Shown here piece by piece: positions 25,111 through 36,487 of a stretch of DNA of 64,000 nucleotides. Numbering within the stretch: position 1 is the stretch's first letter; the number at the start of each line of letters is the position of its first letter. The translations under genes were made by a program, and so were the position numbers. Below the pieces are notes generated by a model. That model did no database searches, had not been told where the DNA came from, and was given only the letters and a program-made list of their open reading frames with translations. Source of the DNA: Mytilus edulis. Its lineage: Eukaryota > Mollusca > Bivalvia > Mytilida > Mytilidae. Where the stretch lies: contig NC_092351.1 in NCBI RefSeq assembly GCF_963676685.1, positions 41,902,733 through 41,966,732 of the forward strand. Reading direction: 5' to 3'.

Positions 25111-26364
25111 CAAAAAGATTATTAGATCAACTGTTGCACCCTGATCTATTCGCTCTTTTGCTCTAAATGAGTTTGATGGTGATTGTCAAATAATCATAAA
25201 ACGACAAAGGCATTTTAACGGGTATTCTTGAACATGATAACGCATAAGTTCATTGTTGTTAATGTGAACAGTCAGCATAAAACGCCGGATACAGAAAGAA
25301 TTTTTGAAATATTAACAGCTGGATTTTCATCACCAAACTATCATTTTTAATTCCATTGATCGATATGTTTTCCTGAAATAAATTTTTCAAAATAAGAAAA
25401 GGGAACCAGATGACAACAAAGGGTCAGAAGAACAATCAAATATTTTAAAAGTAAAAAGAAACTACCGATGGCCAAAAGAAAACAAAAAAATAACTGGCAA
25501 CATTCAACGAAACAAAGATATTAAAGAATCAGCTTTTTGACCTCTCTGTTAGATAAAGCGGAAATATTAAGTACATCCTGCGATAAAATGAAGAAAACGA
25601 AGAATCAGAAAATACGTGTACAGCTATCAACCACTTAAAGTCGCAATAACACCTTTAAAAATAGATTCATTAGATTATGTATATGACATGAGAATTGTAT
25701 GGAAACCTAGAATTGAAAACACAGCGAGGCGAACATAAATTAAGACAACAGTACCATACCTTTATTTAATATTTATAAATCGATTAATCCAAAACAAACC
25801 CGGATCTCAAAATCGCAGATATCCAAAGGAGGAAAACAACAATCTAACAAAAACACTAAACTGATTCAAAAACAAACGCTGACACACATAGAAACGGACT
25901 ACTGGATAACAACTGCCATTTTAATTGCTTGGTACAGGACATTTTAAGAAATTTTGTCGTTACATGTCTTATAAGTATATCAATATATAGCTATACATAT
26001 GTGTAGAATCGGAAGCACACAAACTAGAAATTAAACCCGTATATAGTCTATTTTTGTAATCACCTAGATAGTTTTTGTCGACTGTCTTATAATTAAGTTT
26101 TTATTTTGCTCTCGTTTTCGTAATCGTATATGCGACACAAACGTTAATTGAAATGATTGATAAGATTATTGGAATCTTTCCAAGCTCGGTAAAGAACATC
26201 AAGCTAACATTTAGGATGTGCTATTCTGTTTGAAATAAGTTAGGTTAATATTTCTGATAACATATAGGCTGGTTTTCTTTTAGTTTGAAATAAACTATTA
26301 AAAATAGCGGATTAAAACTTTGAACAAATAAAAGTCAAACAAGTTGACTTGATACACTGTATGT
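25111..26364. other. Intergenic between genes 2 and 3
   Basis: AT-rich. No supported gene or named repeat. Confidence 0.4.
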
Positions 26365-26768
26365 AAATGGCCAAACAAACAGACTTCTTTTCAGAAATTT
26401 GTCCCCACTATATATTAACTTGTAATTAAAATCCCCTTAAAGGGATGTAGGTAAATAGAAAATAAATGAAAAACATTAACATTTCTATTAAGTTTGATTT
26501 TGCTTGAGGAAATTCATTGTTCGAACAAAATAAGACACTTTTAAATTATATCGCGAATTAATATTGTAATGTACAAATGGAATAAACGGTTTTGTCATCT
26601 GATCCATGTCGATCCAGCTCATTACGTTGAACCGTTTTGTATATCGTATTATATTTTTTGGAATGTTTCCCCGTAAGAGTTCATTTATTAGAAACAATGG
26701 AAAGAATATATCTACAAATCAATTTAAAAAGGAAGTTGTGATTTTGTTTTATCAGCTATGGCTCTAAT

Positions 26769-29700
26769 ATGATAACTATGGATTTATTCTATATTCCTTT
26801 CTCCCTAATAGTACTTTCATCTGCATTTATAATGAATTGTTATGGAGATACAACAGGTAAGTTTAATTCTAATCATACGCCAAACTTGATTTCAATAAAC
26901 AATCTTACGTCGAGCTTGAATTCAACAAAGAATCTTACCTCAAACTTGAATTCAATGAACAATCTGATGTCGAACTTGAGTTAAATAAACAATCTTACGT
27001 CGAACTTGAATTCAACAAAGAATCTTTAAGTTACCTCAAACTTGAATTCAATAAACAACAAGATGTCGAACTTGATTTCAATAAACAATCTTACGTCGAA
27101 CTTGGATTCAATAAACAATATTACGTCAAACTTGAGTTCAATAAACAACCAGATATCGAACTTGAGCTTCATCGATATCCACATCAACCTCAAGTTAAAT
27201 TAAAATATTTCGTCAAATTAACGTTCCATTTTCATCTCGAATCCAACTTTTAAACGTTTAAAAAACAAATTTATTTTTAGTTTCCCAAACACATTTTTCC
27301 TTTAGACATACATTTATAACTGACCATGTGGTATTGAGTTTGCTCAAGATTGAAGGCCGTACGGTTACCTATAGTTTTTAATTTTCATGTCATTTGGTCT
27401 GTCTCTTTGGCAATCAAAACAACTCTTCTCATTTCTATACCTTTTGTTATGCCCCATCTACGATAGAAGAGGGGCATTATGTTTTCTTGTCTGTGCGTCC
27501 GTCTGTTCGTCCGTCCGTCCATCCGTTCGTCTGTTCGTCCGTCTGTCCCTCTTCAGGTTAAAGTTATTGGTCAAGGTAGTTTTTGATGAAATTGAAGTCC
27601 AATCAACTTGAAACTTAGTAAACATGTTCCCTATGATATGATCTTTCTAATTGTGATGCCATTTTTTACCCCAATTTCACGGTCTACTGAACATAGAAAA
27701 TGATAGTGCCAGTTTTAGGTTAAAGTTTTTGGTCAAGGTAGTTTTTGAAAAAGTCCAATGAACTTGAAACTAATTACACATGTTCCTTGTGATATGATCT
27801 TTCTAATTTTAATGCCAAATTAGATATTTTATCCCAATTTCACGGTCCACTGAACATGGAAAATGATAGTGCGAGTGGGGCATACGTGTACTTTGGACTC
27901 ATTCTTGTTGGTTTTGTTACGAAAAGATAAACACAAGCGAATTATTATCAAAGCAATTGAGTTATCGTCTTTAAATATATATGTTCTTAAATTGGGTTAC
28001 AATTCTTGAGACGTAATCTTATATAATGTTTTTCTTGGGTAAAATAAACGGCTGATTTACTGTATATTTTTCGAATTACAAAAAAAGTGATTAGTGAATA
28101 AAAATTGATACAAGTAATGTTCAAGAAAAATGTCGTTTTAAATAAAGGCAACAGTAGTATACAACTGTTCGAAAGTCATAAATCGGGGTTACAAACTACA
28201 ACAGAGGGAAACACATAAACAATAAGAGAACAGAGGAGTCCATGAACTCGTTTCCAATCTCTGTGTCACTATCCGGTCAACGCTGAGGGAAGTTCGAGTT
28301 CCGGACGTCGAAGGTCGGTGGTTCTCTCCTTTCTCCTCCACCCCTAAGGTAGCACTCCACAGTTAGAAAATAAAATAAAAAATGAGCCACAAAATGTTTT
28401 ATCATCTCCTATTCCTGGATTTCTAATGCATTAACCTAACTGTTTATGTTGTACATATGTAATCAGTATCTTCCATAGATTTGATTTCCAAAAGTTAAAA
28501 GGGTGAAAAATAATTCCTTAAAAAAGGGGGGTAAACATGGCACATATCCCCCCAAAATTTGGACCAAACTAGAATTTTAATGCCTTTGAGTGATACCTTT
28601 TCAGAAACTGTTTTCATAAATCTTCCTAATGATCAAATAAAAAATGGGTGTCTTTCGCCTTATTTTTTCGTAAAATCTAATCACAAAGTGCGTGCGACAA
28701 ACAGTTGGAAAAAACATTACAATAATTGCCAAACCAATGTATGGTATGGACATACAAATACGGACTGTCGTACAGAAAACAGCCTACATTACATACATAA
28801 TATGATCTTGATGTTTATATAAACCCAATACGAAGGCTATTTTAAAACTCAGCTTTCCAAAAATGAATTTTATTGCACACTAGCTCTTATATTTGAAAAA
28901 TCCACAGGGGCCAAAATGCGAAACTACACACCTAACTGTGGAGTGCTACCTAACAACTGGTCGCCACGAAATAGGAAGTAGCTGAAAGTGGCTTTAAATC
29001 CAATAAATTTGGAGTATTCATAAATGATAAAGCAAGCAAAAAAGCAACACAAAACTCTTAATAATTATTACAACGTACCAATCCCTTAGATTTGACGAAT
29101 TAGAAATATTGTCGTCCCGGATTCACCAATCTGGCAGTCAAACCTTTGCTAAAGTGTGTCGTCTGTTTAATTGTGTTGGATAATAATTACACAGCCACGC
29201 ATAGTCAGAATAAGGACGTAAAAGCCGTTGCCACGTGAAGGATAAGTAACACTAACGCATTATATACGAAGAACCTTTGCGAAGACCTGTGGTAGTTCGT
29301 ATGTTTAATGCTGCAAGGTTCAATGTCTGTTTGTATCTTTTAATATGAAAATCCATATGATTCTGTTTACACTATTTTGTATGTTATAACAAACAATTGA
29401 ATAAACATTAATGCCCGCGTCACACTGTTCCGATTTTTATATACGATGGACACCCGAATGCGAAAATTGCAAGTTCGTACGAAGTCGGTCCCGATCTCGT
29501 AAAAATACCAAAAAGTGACCGAAGCAAGTACGATGAATAACGAAGTCTATACGATGGTGCCGAAATTATATACGATAGCAAAAGATTGACATACGAAGGT
29601 TAACCGAAGACGGGTATTTAAGCTTCATATCTCGGCCGAAGCCTACACGATGGATCACGAAGTCTACACGATGGATTACGATGATGGCGTGATGGCAATA

Positions 29701-32700
29701 CGATGTCTAAAAGACGTCGTGTACAGCTTACGATGCATTTAAATTATATGCCGAAGGCATCACGCGTTTTAAATTGTTTGATCAATAATGAATATATATT
29801 ATATTGTACATTTAATTTCTGGTTTAATCATAAGACGGAAGACCGTGGGCTTGAAAGGTAAAACTTGACTCTGAGTCTCTGCATGGCGGGAAATCGATCT
29901 TTTTGTCTAATTCTTATAAAACTTAGTTTATTATCCCCTCGCCTACTACATGTAAGTTGCGTGTAGATAAAATTGTTATGGACACTCTAGAACCAAAATG
30001 CTCAAAACTTGGTATGGTGTTACTCGTTAAGAATATCTTAAGCGCTATTGACTTTAAAGTTCAGAGGTCAAGGTCACAGTGGCAGTTGTAATACAAGGCA
30101 ATATCAACCTTGTGGACACTCTAAAACCAATATGCTTCTAAAGATTTTAACCACATTTGGTATATTGTTCCTCCTTGTAATGATCTGACATTTTTTACGT
30201 TCAAGGCCAAAGGTCAAGGTCATGCAGATGGACTTGTTTTTTCTCCTTGAAATAGCATAATACACAGAAAATTGGTTCTATTTTTTTTTTACCTGCTGGT
30301 TCTAAAGACAATATTAAAGGTATTTCCAGTTACTGAATGTTTTGGTTGATTTCTAAAAAAATAGTTTATGTATCTAATATGCATATTCAATTTACCATTT
30401 TCTGCATGTGTCATATACAAATATAGTGTCCATATTTGTCCCCAATATGTTACATACGAGGGGATGCCACGCTCGGCATTGCCTTGTTTGAACTGTAAAA
30501 TGTGTGCACTAGTCTGAATAATCACCCATAATTATGCCCATGTTTACTGATCTATCTTAAAGGTAAGGTAATGGGTTCGTTGATCCCTTTTATTCAAAAA
30601 GAGCTCTTTCCAGGAGAATATCATAATAATATAGACAAAAGGAAGGATGTGGGGAAAGCAACAAATGCGGCAAAATATTACATATAGAAAACAAAATGGT
30701 AATGGAGTAAACATTCGTGTGACAACAACTCAGACGATACATAAAAAATCAGAATAATGAAGAAAAAGTTGGTTTCCCTATATACGTGTACCTGCAGTGT
30801 TGGTGTACGAGGCGCGTTTATGATTTTCATTGTGTTACTTGATATGAAAAATTGACAAAAAATAATATTTTACTTGTAAAAGTAAATCCTGAGCCTGTAA
30901 TAGCTGCTTTTCTTGTTCCATTTGAATTAATAGAAACAACGCTGTCGCCTTTTTTGTTCTCATAGAATCATATGATATGAGCTCCATGTTTTGTAAACGT
31001 CTTTCTTAACTGTCGTATTAGACTGACCAGTGCATATCGCGCATGGCACTTTAAATGTATTTTAGCGCGAAAATTAACTTACATTTAGCTGGATTTATTG
31101 CCGTCGTAGTTCCATCTTGTCGCCTTCGTACTTTTATTCGATGGCAACACGACGGGATTACGAGGTCTTCACGAAGTCGTGTTGCCATCGTAAGACCTTC
31201 GGGTAGCTTCGTGATTCATTCGTGTAGACATCGTAATGTCAAAACCGCCCGATGGAAACGATGGAAACACGAATGCAATACGATGTTCAAAGATGCATTC
31301 CCGGTGACATTACGATGGTGAGGATGGTGATACGAACTCAATACGAACCCTCAACATCGGACGCACCTTCGGGGATTTTTTAACATGTTAAAAATTTTAG
31401 AACCCTTCCCGAAGTTGTCCCCGAAGGCTAGAAAAAGTGGCCGATGGTTCTACGATGGTTAAAGATGGCACTACGAATAGCCCGATCTGGATACGATCAG
31501 TCCCGATTTTGAAAATTTCCATAATCGTGTTGCCATCGGCTTAAAAATCGGGACAGTGTGACGCGGGCATAAATGATTTATTTTAAATTCGAAAATTACT
31601 AGATTTTATAAATTTTTAGTTTAATATCGTTTATATTTTTTCCCGATATTATGAAAAAATGTCTGACTTGATAAGAATAAAATTTATAAGCATCTCTTAA
31701 AAATAGTTTCTCATATTCAATGGAAAATATTCGATTATTAGTACGGAGAGATAAATTTGCATTTTCGGGCATATAATAACTCAGAAAAATGTATTTCATT
31801 TTAGTAATTCAGTCTACGACACTTGAGACAACACTCACAACACATGAAGCAACACTCACGACACATAAAACAACACTCACAACACCTGAAGAAATGCTGG
31901 ATACCACAAAAGAACAGATAACAGGTATGATATCTTACAAATGTGATTTAATTAGATTTTATTATACTTTATTGATTGGTGCATCTGTAATATTTGACTT
32001 TTCGATATGTCAAAAATGTACAGGGTTATTGGTTAATATGCAAAATACTGTATTTGCTCAAACATGTGAACTATGAAAACACGTAATTAGAATAATTTAA
32101 CTAAAAGTCAGATGAGGAGAGTATGACGACTGTGTTGTTGCATTTTGAAATGTTGTTTCAAATGTTTAAGCCATATCTGAAAACCATGTTTAAAGGGCTT
32201 TGCCATTGTGATAGGTAAATTTAATACGTTTTGTCTGCGTCTTTACTTCCATTTTTACGAGGACAGAAAAGGCGATAATTTACAACATTACAACACCCGA
32301 GATGGGTCTGTTTTATCTGATAAGATTAACAAAGGAAAATAAAAGGTATATCTTGGATTTAAATCAATTTAAATCAATTAATACAGACTCGACGTTACCA
32401 CCGAGTAACTGTTAGTATAAAAAAGATCAGAAGTGCTTAAACACAACACATGATATATATGAAAATTTTAATGCAAATTCAAATGTCATACAAATACTAT
32501 CAGACTATACTGAAAAATACTGTAGCTACATAGACAAGAATGGATTTTCATGTTTCGATTTGATATGCTTGTTTGATTATGTCTTCATCAATGTTTCTAT
32601 TCCTAAGCAAAACATCTACACTTTTTCTTTGTAAGACGGATTTATTTTTATCTTTTACCACACATTTTAAACGTGTTTCATCCCCATCTTCTTTGTCTTT

Positions 32701-34823
32701 AGGAAGCCTTTTTTTTATTAGAAGATGTCGAGCATTTTTTTAATCAGTGAAGTTAACTTGTTCTTTGAATTTTTCAAACCTAAAACATATATATAGTTTT
32801 CTTCAACAGTTTTGTTCCATTGTTACTTACTGGGGAATATGATTTTATATTTAGTAAGACGGGAATGGTTTTTGCAGAAAACTGCTTACAAAATATCAGA
32901 TTTCGTCAAAAAATACTGTCATAATAAAAACGAAAGGCATACATATTTATAAGAATATCATGTACATTGTTTACTTAGCGGTGAATATACTTACTTAGTA
33001 AAATGGCGATTCGAATAATTTGTTCAGAGACCACCCATTCAAACCCTCCGATAAACGGACAAAGATAATTTAGCATAGCTGTAAGTAATACTTCATGCCT
33101 TGTTCTTATTACAGAAAATACTACCGTTCCTAGTGCTATAAAAAGGCCAACATTAAAAGGTTTGCACCGTTATATAATTATAGTATACAATTCCATAAAT
33201 GTTAGTCCTTAACATGAATCTATGTACATTTAGTGAAAAAGTAACTACTTTGCAATCCACCTAGTTTAACATTTAGAAAAAGTTAAATTTTGGATAAAAA
33301 TAAGATTGCATTGGAAAACAACTCTACATCATATTTGAATACCAGATAAGAAATCCAGATAGAAATATACAACTATTTAACAATAGATGCATATTGGCCA
33401 TGTGGACTTGGTAGTTCATCTGCAACAGTCATTAGCCTGCCAACCCAACGGTTGTGCGTTCGAACTAAATCTAGAGGTCATGCTTATTTAGATGTTTCGT
33501 TACAAGACAAAAGTGTCTCTTCCGCATATGTATCAAAAACTTGTTCATTTACAGTTTGTATAGTAACAGTAAAGACTCTTTTAGAAAAATAATAACCAAT
33601 ACACATACAGCTTTTGTTTTGAATTCAAAACAGTTATTTAGTAGCAGTAGATCAATAAGTATAAGAACAATAAAAGCATGTACAATGGTCCCTCTACATC
33701 CTTACGACAAGCATTGTAGGAAGTAATATTACCCTTATTTATTCAGATGACAGACCTGACTATATATGGATAGCTTATGTGGTGGTGTTAACTTTACTGC
33801 TCCCATTAGTTGGTGTGTTCGTTGTTAATTACATACGGTAAGTCTGTTAGTTTAATTGAAAAAGGTACCACATTTTAACACAGCTGTTTAACACGCGTTA
33901 ATTCTGTAACAATTGAAGATATTTGTATTGCTTCTTTTATGTGTACAGAGATAACTTCACTGGTTGATTATTGTTCTTGAAATAAAAATAAATATATAAA
34001 GGCTGGATAATGTCTGCTGAACTGGATCTCAAGTTTTGTTATCATCAATATTTGGATACATAGTGTACAGAGTCAGCCTGTAGAGCTTAATATATGATTG
34101 TTCAATATAAAAGGAGATGTGGTATGATTGCCAAAGAGACAATCATAACCGCAGAGCTAGAAATGACGTACTTTACAAACCTCACTCCTATCCTTGACGT
34201 AGTTTTCTCCACTCCTTTTTTCCACAATCCTGGGTTTGCATCTTAATAATCATATGATATGGCTTTTTCAATATTATACTTTTATATACTCTGAGACGCT
34301 AATATAATCCACATAGCTCTGTTGGAGGGACTATACTTGTTACTTTACTGTGACTACATTCATCAATTCACGAACACTCAAAACAAAAATGTTCTTTTGG
34401 GTTTATTCTGGAGACAAACATAATTTTTTTAACTCTTTAATCACGCACTTTTAACATCAATTTATAAGGAGGGATAAAAGGAATAGTGGCTTTAAGGGCC
34501 ATTTTTGGCCCCACCCCTAAATTTTCATTTAATTTGTCATGTTGTAACTCTATACCATAGACCTTCTGAAAATACTTCCAGAATGTATTCACATCAACGG
34601 AGCGTTTTTTATAAAGTCGTTCAATCCTTACCAAGAAAAATGCTTTTATAGATATACTTATTATGTCTTACATGGCTTTGAGAAATATTATATTCATATT
34701 TTTATTTATATACATTTGACATTTTACCATTATAATGTTTTCTTGATTAAAACTAATTTCAGAGGAGTAAGGCGAGATAAAAAGCAAGAAAAAGAACATA
34801 ATTCACCGTACGGCGACCTATAG
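26769..34823 (+). CDS. Gene 3: tandem paralog of gene 2, 5 exons (predicted)
   Basis: Predicted 134-residue protein from exons 26769-26856, 31805-31924, 33115-33159, 33747-33837 and 34763-34823, with the same phases as gene 2. Signal peptide exon, Thr-rich stalk (about four VTLTTxE-like units against six in gene 2), short Ser/Thr exon, membrane helix (about residues 92-114) and basic tail. The DxRPDYxWIAYVVV segment at the start of the membrane exon is shared with gene 2. The tail diverges from gene 2 after KQEKE. The last codons and the TAG lie in a copy of a dispersed repeat that continues to about 34910. The exon 3 donor (GTTTGC) is non-consensus after position 2 but aligned with the gene 2 donor. 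AATAAA at 34994-34999. Function unknown. Confidence 0.74.
26871..27174 (+). repeat. 30-bp minisatellite in intron 1 of gene 3
   Basis: Ten copies of an AATCTTACGTCGAACTTGAA-type unit; one copy is 36 bp. It begins 14 bp after the splice donor. The unit is a multiple of three and stays open in the exon 1 frame through the first four copies. Gene 2 has only a degenerate single-copy version at about 15300-15420. Confidence 0.9.
27451..27912 (+). mobile_element. CCGT-rich element, GCCCCA...GGGGCA type, long copy
   Basis: Begins GCCCCATCTACGATAG..AGGGGCATTATG, then a GTCCGTCCGTCC-type run. Two tandem copies follow of a unit with GGTCAAGGTAGTTTTTGA and ATGATCTTTCTAATT. It ends GAGTGGGGCATACGTGTACT. 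A shorter one-unit copy is at 48390. Confidence 0.75.
28348..28950. mobile_element. 603-bp MITE with GGTAGCACTCCACAGTTAG ends
   Basis: Left end GGTAGCACTCCACAGTTAG and right end CTAACTGTGGAGTGCTACC are exact inverse complements, flanked by TAA on both sides. No coding capacity is recognised; an 87-codon frame inside is not convincing. It lies in intron 1 of gene 3. Confidence 0.85.
29105..29340 (+). promoter_or_regulatory. Conserved intronic segment with E-box, gene 3
   Basis: Partner of 18480-18720; CACGTG at 29232-29237. It lies just upstream of foldback element B. Confidence 0.35.
29412..31569. mobile_element. Foldback element B in intron 1 of gene 3
   Basis: About 29-bp terminal inverted repeats beginning TGCCCGCGTCACACTG, flanked by TAA on both sides. 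The arms carry dense ACGATGG/ACGAAG motifs (29430-29770 and 31085-31540). A different dispersed repeat with CTTGTGGACACTCTA is nested at about 29930-30260. Non-autonomous; PIF/Harbinger-like by its 3-bp TWA duplication. Confidence 0.82.
31805..31924 (+). repeat. Coding 21-bp repeats in the gene 3 stalk exon
   Basis: About four ACAACACTCACAACACATGA-like units. The exon is 66 bp shorter than the gene 2 exon but ends with the same TTKEQIT codons. Confidence 0.7.
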
Positions 34824-34910
34824 TTGTTAACATTTGTGTCATTTGGTCTCAGCTTGAGAAATTTCTCAATGCCAATCATGACTCATCTTCATATTTTAAA
34901 ATATACGACT
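34800..34910 (+). repeat. Dispersed repeat supplying the gene 3 stop codon
   Basis: CCGTACGGCGACCTATAGTT..GTGTCATTTGGTCTC..GCCAATCATGACTCATCTTC. Gene 2 lacks it at the aligned position. Confidence 0.7.
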
Positions 34911-34993
34911 GCAAAATCGTATACACACTAGAATAATGTGTCCAAATACTTTTTAAATTACTTGAATGTCTTATTTTTTTGTATTCATTTGCA

Positions 34994-34999
34994 AATAAA
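34994..34999 (+). promoter_or_regulatory. Polyadenylation signal, gene 3
   Basis: AATAAA at the position homologous to that of gene 2, downstream of the repeat that interrupts the last exon. Confidence 0.6.
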
Positions 35000-35200
35000 C
35001 ATCAGTAGGATTTCCAATAGGTATCAAATTGATTAAAACTTATGATTATGTATTGTTTTTGTTTTGTTTTGAGTAAACAACAAGATGTATAAAGCAAACA
35101 TTCTGATATGGCGTTTTTTATTTTGTTTTAATTCATCAAAACCATTTATTATTTTGATTACTTCCCTTATTATGTGTTATCTATTCGATTAACTGTTGCA

Positions 35201-36487
35201 TCATGAATAATTTGCTCTATCGTTATGCATACGTCTGATGTGTGTTGTCAAATAATCATAAAACGGTAAAAACATTACAAAGAATAAGTTAATCTGAACA
35301 TGCACAAGTCGATTTGTGCTAATGTGAAGAGTTATCATAAAATGGACGATTCAAAAAGACCAACAGAAGTAGTTGTAGCTAGTGTTCAGCAAACAACTAC
35401 CCCTCTGAATTTAGTTTTAAAGAAATCTGTACATGTCGTGTCATTTTAGACAGTAGAAGAAAAGAAAAAAACGAGACACCAAAGGAAGAAATCAAAATCA
35501 AAAGTTGTTAAAACGGATTGCACAATGGCAACAAAAAATGAAAACGACTCACATCAATATAGTTAAACAAAAAAATATAAATAGCAACACGCCCCAATCA
35601 ATGCAAAAGTCTACAAAACAAGGAAAACTACAGACTCATTATCAAACCCACACACAAAAAATTAACTACAAAAATCAGGGTGGTGTATTAAGGTGATCCG
35701 GGAAGGGCAAGCAAATCTAGTTCCACATAGAAGAATGGATGTCGACTTAACAAGTGTACATAAATTTTATGATGCTATCAACAAATATGCAGACTCGGTA
35801 TACAAACACATTAACCAGACAGAAAACCCGCATATAGTGAATAGTCTCTCTTGAGATCTCGAAGTTTGTTGGTGTTAGTTTTTTTTTTTTTAGGGAACCC
35901 TTTATTAGTGAAAGTGAAAAATGAACAAATTTGTATATTTTGATCTCTAAGTTAAACCTGATAAGATTTGTCTACAATTTTTAGTAATATTTTGTTTTGT
36001 TCCATTTTCACTCGTATAATGGTAAAAAAAATATAAAAAAAATAAGTGGTATTTTGAACTGTCCAATCAACATTCATATTACTTTATCAGTTAAATTGTG
36101 CTTCCAATATCTTTAAAGTACAATAACATTGTCTTAAAAAGATGACAAACTCATCATAGAAACCTGGCTAAAAATTATGTACGCCAAAGACATACCCGAG
36201 ATTAATAAATTATTTTGTGTCCACATAATACAAATGACAGACGAACAGACGAAGTGGGTGTAACATGATTGAAAAAATAAAGGAAGAAAATACTTTATTT
36301 TCAAAAAAACGAAATGTTTATAGAACATATACATGTATATCAACAATATGCAAAGTAATAATCTTAATAAATAATAGTCTTCAAGTTGTAGTGTCGATCC
36401 AGTGGTAGTAAACTTAACAGAATTAAATAGAATACCGACATCATCACATAAAAGATAAATGTATAGCATGTTTCTTAAATGTTAACT
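35201..36487. other. Intergenic between gene 3 and the GPCR
   Basis: Contains a decayed repeat at about 35440-35870, whose GGTGATCCGGGAAGGGCAAG resembles the RT-tail region. The rest is AT-rich. A 111-codon minus frame at 36134-36469 has hydrophobic runs but no family signature. Confidence 0.4.

Larger units (their letters stand above)
26365..35200 (+). repeat. Segmental duplication, copy 2 (contains gene 3)
   Basis: Partner of the block at 14795-25110, same orientation, starting about 1.2 kb after it. The two copies have diverged by many substitutions and by independent transposable-element insertions, so the duplication is not very recent. Confidence 0.75.

Noticed and set aside
31055-31321. 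88-codon frame in element B
   Set aside because: It lies within a foldback arm made of ACGATGG-type motifs.
36134-36469. 111-codon hydrophobic minus frame downstream of the GPCR
   Set aside because: Hydrophobic runs arise easily in AT-rich DNA, and no homologous motif is recognised.
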